A DNA stretch of 64,000 bases from Pelagibacterium xiamenense. GTDB lineage: Bacteria; Pseudomonadota; Alphaproteobacteria; Rhizobiales; Devosiaceae. A model generated the notes under the pieces. The model was not told where the DNA came from. It searched no databases and was given only the letters and a program-made list of their open reading frames with translations. The DNA lies in the NCBI RefSeq assembly GCF_021166475.1, contig NZ_JAJOYS010000003.1:186001-250000 (forward strand). The letters run 5' to 3'. The translations under genes and the position numbers were made by a program. Below, one piece after another: positions 58,648-64,000 of this stretch; within the stretch, counting starts at the first letter, position 1; each line of letters begins with the position of its first letter.

Positions 58648-59976
58648 TCAGAAGGATTGCGTCAGCCCCAGCCTTACATCGTGGCTGTCGTAGTCGAAGA
58701 AGGTCACGTTCGAGACCTGCCGGGAATACTGATAGCTGACCTGCGGCATAAATCCGGCAATATCGATGGCCCTGTGCGCCAGGGTAACCCCGGCCGTAAT
58801 CTTGTGATCGGCGCGCGGCGCCCCGACAGCGGGATAATCGCCGAGATAGGCATGGTGTTCGTATGATGCGAACAGCGATGTGATCAGCCCGCCATGCCAT
58901 TCGTTGCGAAGCGTTACACCCACAACGATGTCGTTGTGATCGATATGGGGCCTTTGCGTCCGCTCCAGCGTCGTGCCGAGGGTAACCGCCAGGCTCGCGG
59001 AGGGCGAAAACCGATGTTGCAGGCCAATGGTACCTGTGGCCTGCCAACCGTCCCGGTGATCGAGCACGGCAAAGTCGCGCGCGAGCACCTCAAAAGTGGC
59101 GGTGACGAGGTCACCCGGTCCAACGGGAGCGGCAGCCTCGATGGCAGCGCCGTAACTCGCCAGATACGGTTCCCAGCCGCTCCACTGGTAGCGCGCAACA
59201 GGGCCCAGGCCGATCATGAGTCCTTGGCGTCGGTGCGCATAGGTGAGTTCGAGACCGGCCTGGGCGTGGTCGTAATCGGCGGCATCAACATATTTGGTCG
59301 TATCACCAATGAGTGAAACGGTCAGATCGTTATCTTCGTCGATCCTGAACGCGGCAAAAGCGGTTGCGCCCAGAGCCACGCCAAGGCCGGTTCTGGCGCG
59401 CGCGTTCTCGTCAATCGAGAAGACCAGCCCGCCGGTGTCGAACGTCTCATGCCCGCTGCCTTTGTTGAAATTCGTCGATGGCACGAGCGCAAAGCGAACC
59501 GATGCCCCCAAAGGCCTTTCTGCGCGCAGGGCGTCCATGGCGTCCGCCGCCATTTGCCGAAGCGCCGGGTGGGCGCCGCCGTGCGCCAAGAGTTCGAACT
59601 GGTGATAGGCAGCATCGGTTTCGCCCTTCATGCGCAGGGCGCGGGCCAGTTCGACCCGCGCCGGCGTGAAATCCGGTCGTGCAGCCAGTATCGCACGAAA
59701 GACGGTGACCGCTTCATCCACGCGCCCGTCGCGCAGCAGGATGATACCCTCGAGTTGGGTAAGCTGAACCGCGCCACCTGGTTGTCCGGCGAAAATCTCC
59801 GCCGCGAGACGTCGCGCGTCGTCATAGCGGCCCTGCGCCAACAGGTGTGCGAGCACTGGGCCGAATGGAGAGGCCCGTTCCTCGAGCGGTAATGCCGGTT
59901 GCAGCGGGATCAGCATGAACACAACGAGCGTCAGCGTCCGCGCCACGGTGTGAAAGGGAGCGAAAAGGCGAGCCAT
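58648..59976 (-). CDS. Surface lipoprotein assembly modifier (Slam, DUF560)
   Basis: 442 aa. An N-terminal signal peptide (LTLVVFMLIPLQPALP) is followed by a TPR-like helical domain (LLAQGRYDDARRLAAEIFAG, GRVDEAVTVFRAILAARPDFTPARVELARAL) and then a beta-barrel region from about residue 155 to the end. The barrel has the alternating aromatic strands of the DUF560 family and ends with YDSHDVRLGLTQSF, a C-terminal phenylalanine as in outer-membrane proteins. Slam moves lipoproteins to the outer face of the outer membrane. It lies 69 bases after a TbpB-like lipoprotein gene, its probable substrate, and has ACAGGA before ATG 59976. Confidence 0.88.
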   Translation of the reverse strand: MARLFAPFHTVARTLTLVVFMLIPLQPALPLEERASPFGPVLAHLLAQGRYDDARRLAAEIFAGQPGGAVQLTQLEGIILLRDGRVDEAVTVFRAILAARPDFTPARVELARALRMKGETDAAYHQFELLAHGGAHPALRQMAADAMDALRAERPLGASVRFALVPSTNFNKGSGHETFDTGGLVFSIDENARARTGLGVALGATAFAAFRIDEDNDLTVSLIGDTTKYVDAADYDHAQAGLELTYAHRRQGLMIGLGPVARYQWSGWEPYLASYGAAIEAAAPVGPGDLVTATFEVLARDFAVLDHRDGWQATGTIGLQHRFSPSASLAVTLGTTLERTQRPHIDHNDIVVGVTLRNEWHGGLITSLFASYEHHAYLGDYPAVGAPRADHKITAGVTLAHRAIDIAGFMPQVSYQYSRQVSNVTFFDYDSHDVRLGLTQSF

Positions 59977-60045
59977 GGAATGTCCTGTGAGGCCGAGGCG
60001 GGACGGGCGGCGTTGCCGCCAGCCCCATACGATCGACCCGATGGA

Positions 60046-60999
60046 TTAGTCCTGCAGGGCGGTAAAGAACCCCGCGCCGACTACGGCATCGCCGTCCGAG
60101 ACACCGGTGAAGCCAAGCGTGCCGCCGGCTTCTTCGGCATCTGGCCCGTAGAATTTGCCCCCGTAGCCGCCCTCGAAATCCTCCATTGCCAGTTCGCTCT
60201 CAAGGGTTGCATCCGGCGCAAGCGTTCCGGAATAGCCATTGCCCGAAATCGACGACGTTTCGAGAGCGATCGTGCCGTCCAAATCGGTTGTGGCACCCCA
60301 ATCACCATCGGACCGGACTCGGACACCGATATTGCTCATGGTTCCGCCAATCGTCCCGGCGTCGAAATCCGCGGCAAGCGCAAGATCTCCAAACAACCGC
60401 GTGCGGGTATCGCTCTCCGATCCCGCGAAATAGGCATCGGCAGCCGCCCATCCCGAATATGTTGCCGAGGCCGACTGGGCTGCAACCGCGTCCGGTGTCG
60501 TTTCGGTGCCGATAACGGCAAACCCGTTATACATCGTGTCCTCGGGATGCCAGAAGTACGACCAAACCTGGTGATACTGGCCAAAAGCGTCGCCATCGAG
60601 GGCCTGCTGAGCGGAATCGGCACTCCATGTGAAGACGCCATCATCACCGGACTCCCATCCGTACTCCCCGCTCAGGTCGGCGGCCGTGAAGCTCACCGTC
60701 TTGCCGTCGATAGTGACATCGATCCCGCCCTCGTCGTTGAGCACGAGCGAGAATTGAGGCGATGCAGGATCGCTCTGCCAAACGCCATTTTCCCTGACCG
60801 CGGAGAGCGACATGCTCGAGGTGTAAGCCATCAAGGTCTCTCCGGACGCCAGCGCCTCGCCGACTGTACCGGCATCCTCGGCGTAAACGGCATTAAGTGT
60901 CGCGCCGCCCCCGCCGCCGCCGCCCGTAGACGCGCACCCGCCGAGAGCTGCCCCGACAATCGCCGTGCAACCAAGTATCCAAATGCGTGAATTCTCCAT
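60046..60999 (-). CDS. TbpB-like surface lipoprotein, probable Slam substrate
   Basis: 317 aa. The signal peptide ends in a lipobox LGGC with Cys22 as lipid-modified residue, followed by a glycine-rich tether (ASTGGGGGGG). Most of the mature protein is predicted beta. The C-terminal part has SGNGYSGTLAP and GGYGGKFYGPDAEEAGGTLGFTG, close to the TbpB beta-barrel signature (transferrin-binding-protein-like). The ligand is unknown and no TonB receptor is nearby. ATG 60999 has AGGGGG eight bases upstream; an ATG nine codons earlier would lack a good site. It is upstream of slam and probably in one operon with it. Confidence 0.85.
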   Translation of the reverse strand: MENSRIWILGCTAIVGAALGGCASTGGGGGGGATLNAVYAEDAGTVGEALASGETLMAYTSSMSLSAVRENGVWQSDPASPQFSLVLNDEGGIDVTIDGKTVSFTAADLSGEYGWESGDDGVFTWSADSAQQALDGDAFGQYHQVWSYFWHPEDTMYNGFAVIGTETTPDAVAAQSASATYSGWAAADAYFAGSESDTRTRLFGDLALAADFDAGTIGGTMSNIGVRVRSDGDWGATTDLDGTIALETSSISGNGYSGTLAPDATLESELAMEDFEGGYGGKFYGPDAEEAGGTLGFTGVSDGDAVVGAGFFTALQD

Positions 61000-61150
61000 A
61001 TTCGACCCCCTGATTTCGCTGTCCATCTTGGACCATGGAATAGAACGGAAGTTGACTTCCTGAGGAGACTATGTTCGAGGCGATCTAGTTCGCGCATGAA
61101 CCATTTGGACTATTGCGACATCTATTTTGCTTTGATAGTTCATTTGGATC
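61000..61150. promoter_or_regulatory. Divergent control region of slp-slam and luxR
   Basis: 151 bases between the lipoprotein and regulator starts. CATTTGGA is directly repeated at 61102-61109 and 61141-61148, 39 bases apart, the second copy ending two bases before the luxR ATG. These may be binding sites for the regulator. The region is AT-richer than its neighbours. I cannot assign -10 and -35 elements with confidence. Confidence 0.4.
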
Positions 61151-62314
61151 ATGGGCGATTGCCAAATCGATATGGACGGGCTCGATAAGCTGACGGCACT
61201 GCTCTACAGCGCCGTCTTCGACGCGAGCCTATGGCAGCGTTTTCTTGATGAAGTGACCCGCACAATTGGCGGCGTGCGTGTGCAGTTGCTCGGCCACGAT
61301 ACGTCAGCGGACATATCGCTGGGGTACCTGGCATCGGGCTACGATCCGGACTTTCTCCAGAGCTACAGCGAGTACTACGGCGAAATGAACGCGTGGGCGC
61401 CCGGCTTCGCGGAGGTCGTCCCCGGCGTGGTTACGCCGGTCCAGAAGATGCGCCTCAAGGACGAGTTGCTGGCAACGGAGTTCTATAACGACTGGGTTCG
61501 CCCTCAGGAGGATGTCGCCGCCGGGGGCGGTGTGTTCCTGCTCAAAGATGAAACGCGCGTACTTGCCTTTGGGGGCAATATCCGGCTTGCGGACGAGGAA
61601 AAGCTCGAGCGCGAATGGCTCAGGACCGTCAGCGTTCTGGCGCCACACCTCAAGCAGGCGTTCGAAATCGCCCGCATGCTCGCCAGCCAGTCGCTCGAAA
61701 ACGATCTGCTGCGCAAGGGAGACATACGCGGCGAGGCCGCCGTGCTTCTGGTGGCGGAAAACGGCTTCGTGCTCTTTGCGAATTCAGCCGCAATGGACAT
61801 GCTGTTGTCCGGCGCAATATTGCGCGACACCCATCATGGCCGGGTTTCATTTTCCGACAGCGGGGCAGCCGCCTTTCTCGATCAATGCCTGATCGGATTG
61901 CGGAACGGCCTGCCCACCGTCTCCAGAACCTTCCATGCGCGGGCGAGGGCGGGGTCTTCGGGGGAACACCTGCAAGACTATACGATCCGCGCGGTGACGT
62001 TCGACCCGGCACGACACAATGTGCCGTCCTTTCCCCTGACCATCGGCTATGCGGGGCAGAGCCTGCTTGTCACAATCGCGCCCGACACCCCGGCCGGGTC
62101 CGAATTGTCCGCATTCGCCGAGGGCCATGGGCTGACGGCGGCAGAGACCGCGATCGCGCTGGGTATCGCCGATGGCAAGACCCAGGCCGAACTCGCCGAA
62201 CACCGCGCCGTGAGCATTCACACGGTTCGAAACCAGCTCAAATCCGCGATGTGGAAAATGGGCGTGCACCGGCAAGCCGACGTCGTGCGTATTCTCATCG
62301 GCCTCAGGCCATAG
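61151..62314 (+). CDS. LuxR-type helix-turn-helix regulator
   Basis: 387 aa. The C-terminal 60 residues are a LuxR-type DNA-binding domain: HGLTAAETAIALGIADGKTQAELAE, then VSIHTVRNQLKSAMWKMGVHRQADVVRIL. The N-terminal 280 residues (LTALLYSAVFDASLWQRFLDEVTRTIGG, later GEAAVLLVAENGFVLFANSAAMDML) look like a PAS-like sensory part seen in many alphaproteobacterial LuxR proteins of unknown ligand. It is not an acyl-homoserine-lactone type as far as I can see. Divergent from the slam pair, so probably their regulator. It overlaps convergent pncC by 11 bases. Confidence 0.85.
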   Translation: MGDCQIDMDGLDKLTALLYSAVFDASLWQRFLDEVTRTIGGVRVQLLGHDTSADISLGYLASGYDPDFLQSYSEYYGEMNAWAPGFAEVVPGVVTPVQKMRLKDELLATEFYNDWVRPQEDVAAGGGVFLLKDETRVLAFGGNIRLADEEKLEREWLRTVSVLAPHLKQAFEIARMLASQSLENDLLRKGDIRGEAAVLLVAENGFVLFANSAAMDMLLSGAILRDTHHGRVSFSDSGAAAFLDQCLIGLRNGLPTVSRTFHARARAGSSGEHLQDYTIRAVTFDPARHNVPSFPLTIGYAGQSLLVTIAPDTPAGSELSAFAEGHGLTAAETAIALGIADGKTQAELAEHRAVSIHTVRNQLKSAMWKMGVHRQADVVRILIGLRP

Positions 62315-62795
62315 CTTCAAGGACCATCCTGAGCGCAACCCGAACCGTTTCCGCGCGCACCCGGTCCCGCCCGATATCACCGAACCGGCGCTGTTCGTGA
62401 ACAGTTGCCGTGGCGCTTGCGAACCCGAAATGGACAAGCCCTACCGGCTTTTCGAGGCTGCCGCCGCCAGGCCCGGCGACACCGGTGACGGCAATCGCGA
62501 AATCGGTCTGCGCGGTCCGGCGGGCGCCTTCGGCCATGGCGCGGGCGACTTCGGGCGAAACCGCCCCGTGATGCGCGATCAGGTCCTCCGGAACACCGAT
62601 CATGGCCGTCTTGGCCGCGTTCGAATAGGTGACGAAGCCGCCATAGAGAATGTCCGACGAGCCGGGCACCGCCGTGATCGCACCGGCGATAAGCCCGCCG
62701 GTGCAGCTCTCGGCGGTCGCAAGGGTGGCTCCTGCCGCGCGAAGCGCGTCATTGACGGCCTGGGCAAGATCGTAAAGCGCGGGATCTATCCTCAT
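62304..62795 (-). CDS. pncC: Nicotinamide-nucleotide amidase (CinA C-terminal type)
   Basis: 163 aa. A stand-alone CinA C-terminal domain that deamidates nicotinamide mononucleotide for NAD recycling. Signatures are TLATAESCTGGLIAGAITAVPGSSDILYGGFVTYSN, GAVSPEVARAMAEGAR and AIAVTGVAGPGGGSLEKPVGLV. Follows ispDF by three bases on the same strand. I recall it normally adjoining the ratA-like gene in related genomes. Confidence 0.93.
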   Translation of the reverse strand: MRIDPALYDLAQAVNDALRAAGATLATAESCTGGLIAGAITAVPGSSDILYGGFVTYSNAAKTAMIGVPEDLIAHHGAVSPEVARAMAEGARRTAQTDFAIAVTGVAGPGGGSLEKPVGLVHFGFASATATVHEQRRFGDIGRDRVRAETVRVALRMVLEAMA

Positions 62796-62798
62796 CGC

Positions 62799-63989
62799 CT
62801 ATCCTTTCGGTAACTCGATGGTGGCAACGGCATGCGCGGCGATCCCTTCCTCGCGCCCGGTAAACCCCAGGCGTTCCGACGTTGTTGCCTTGACGGCAAC
62901 GCGGCCGGCATCGATCCCGGCGATTTGGGCGATCCGGTGCCGTATCGATGTCACATGTGGCCCGATTTTCGGGCGTTCGCAGACAATCGTCGCATCGAGG
63001 TGAACGATGCGCCCGCGCCGGGCGAGCACGCGGCCAACGGCGTGTTCGAGAAAGATCCGCGAATCCGCACCCTTCCACTGCGCCTCGCTGGGCGGGAAGT
63101 GCGCGCCGATATCGCCCTCTGCCAGCGCGCCGTAGATCGCGTCCGCAAGGGCGTGAAGGACGACGTCGGCGTCCGAATGGCCCTTGAGCTTCGCAGTGTG
63201 CGGGATCGCGATGTTGCCCAGGACCACGGCGTCGCCCGGCTCGAAAGCGTGCACATCGTAGCCCGCGCCGACCCGTGTTTCCATAAGTCCGTCTCCTGAT
63301 AGCATCCGCTCGGCACGCTCGAAATCGCCCGGCAGCGTGATCTTGATGTTCCGCGTCGAGCCTTCCGACAGCACGACACGCAATCCCGCCCATTCGGCAA
63401 TCGCCGCGTCGTCGGTGAACCCGTCGCTGAATTCGACCGCCCGGCGATGCGCCTTGAGGATGTCGCGATAGCGGAACCCCTGGGGCGTCTGGGCGGCAAA
63501 GAGTTGGGTGCGGTCCTCGGTGCCGCCCACGGTCTTGCCGTCGACCGAACGCTTGATGGTGTCGGTGACGAGCGTCACGGGCACGGCGCCCTCCGCATCG
63601 GCAAGCGCGGTAACGACGCTGTCTACGAGCGAGGCCGAAACGAACGGGCGCGCGGCGTCGTGAATGAGCACGATGTCCGGCGCTGCCGCCTCGAGAGCGT
63701 CGAGCCCGGCAAGACCTGACATTTGCCGCGTCGAACCACCCACGACCGGCGGCAGGAGCTTGTGGTGCGCAAGTCCCAGCGCCTCGTAGAGTGTCTTATG
63801 ATCGGAACCGATGACCGGGAGCACAAGGCTGACACGGTCCATGGCGAGGAACGCCTCGATCGTGCGCGCGAGGAGGGGACGGCCGACGATGGGACGGTAC
63901 TGCTTGGGCAGGCTGTCGCCCTGTGTGGCTGCGCGCGCGCCGGCGCCTCCGGCAACGATGATTACGGCTATGCGATCCAAATGCGACAT
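62799..63989 (-). CDS. ispDF: Bifunctional IspD/IspF enzyme
   Basis: 396 aa fusion. Residues about 1-230 are IspD, MEP cytidylyltransferase (VIIVAGGAGARAATQGDSLPKQY, DAARPFVSASLVDSVV, QTPQGFRYRDIL); residues about 236-396 are IspF, cyclodiphosphate synthase (RVGAGYDVHAFEPGD, LKGHSDADVVLHALADAIYGA, KATTSERLGFTGREEGIAA). It catalyses two separate steps of the non-mevalonate isoprenoid path. The fusion is common in alphaproteobacteria. The start ATG at 63989 lies 11 bases from the window edge. Confidence 0.97.
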   Translation of the reverse strand: MSHLDRIAVIIVAGGAGARAATQGDSLPKQYRPIVGRPLLARTIEAFLAMDRVSLVLPVIGSDHKTLYEALGLAHHKLLPPVVGGSTRQMSGLAGLDALEAAAPDIVLIHDAARPFVSASLVDSVVTALADAEGAVPVTLVTDTIKRSVDGKTVGGTEDRTQLFAAQTPQGFRYRDILKAHRRAVEFSDGFTDDAAIAEWAGLRVVLSEGSTRNIKITLPGDFERAERMLSGDGLMETRVGAGYDVHAFEPGDAVVLGNIAIPHTAKLKGHSDADVVLHALADAIYGALAEGDIGAHFPPSEAQWKGADSRIFLEHAVGRVLARRGRIVHLDATIVCERPKIGPHVTSIRHRIAQIAGIDAGRVAVKATTSERLGFTGREEGIAAHAVATIELPKG

Positions 63990-64000
63990 GTTAGATGGCG

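Overview
The window is a contiguous piece of a high-GC alphaproteobacterial chromosome. Gene order and protein signatures point to the order Hyphomicrobiales, probably a Devosia/Pelagibacterium-like lineage; this is inferred from recalled synteny and not tested by a search. Supporting signs are the lpxA-lpxI-lpxB / gltA / gltX / comEC / lexA order, the trpDC-moaC-moeA cluster, GTTC-N7-GTTC LexA boxes, a lipoyl domain fused to the pyruvate dehydrogenase E1 beta subunit, the fused ispDF gene and the lipA-ratA...pncC-ispDF order. Almost all of the window is coding. No gap exceeds 300 bases, and I saw no rRNA, tRNA, CRISPR array or intact insertion sequence.

Layout. 1-2.3 kb: end of the lipid A operon (lpxA, lpxI, lpxB, +). 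2.3-5.2 kb: citrate synthase and glutamyl-tRNA synthetase (-). 5.3-7.4 kb: ComEC (+). 7.4-15.7 kb: a long minus-strand run reading ppiD-like, trpE, trpG, trpD, trpC, moaC, moeA, then lexA behind its own promoter with two LexA boxes. 15.9-19.3 kb: tpiA, secG, pyrG and a small DUF4169 gene (+). 19.3-24 kb: two DUF1127 genes, uvrA, a LexA-controlled DUF1640-like microprotein (all -) and ssb (+). 24-31 kb: an RND/MMPL exporter with a secreted partner, a Lrp-type regulator divergent from an arginase-ornithine aminotransferase pair, a YihY/BrkB membrane protein and a host-attachment-family protein. 31-40 kb: gyrA flanked by two MFS transporters, then a more accessory stretch (methyltransferase/HxlR pair, LysE exporter, RibD-like reductase/TetR pair) with clear operator palindromes and one dispersed-type repeat. 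40-48.8 kb: coaD, two cyclophilins, a ParDE-type toxin-antitoxin pair, queA, tgt, pgi, map, eno and a DUF4180 gene. 48.9-55.3 kb: ftsB and the pyruvate dehydrogenase operon (pdhA, pdhB, pdhC, an SGNH hydrolase, lpdA). 55.4-64 kb: an oxidoreductase, two small membrane proteins, lipA, a RatA/COQ10-like gene, a surface-lipoprotein module and pncC-ispDF.

How the genes work together. Most of the window is core metabolism and information processing: lipid A, tryptophan, molybdopterin, queuosine, lipoate and isoprenoid synthesis, lower glycolysis, entry to the TCA cycle, replication and repair. lipA lies downstream of the pyruvate dehydrogenase genes whose lipoyl domains it matures. lexA, ssb and a DUF1640-like gene carry LexA boxes, so an SOS regulon is visible.

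Most interesting accessory system. At 58.6-62.3 kb a Slam-type (DUF560) outer-membrane translocon gene follows a lipoprotein gene with a TbpB-like beta-barrel signature, and both are divergent from a LuxR-type regulator. The three genes sit between ratA-like and pncC, which I recall as adjacent in related genomes. This looks like an inserted, locally regulated system for displaying one lipoprotein on the cell surface. Other points of interest are a tRNA-guanine transglycosylase lacking all four zinc ligands, a toxin-antitoxin pair inside the cyclophilin-queA-tgt run, and an 86-base element with perfect 14-base terminal inverted repeats.
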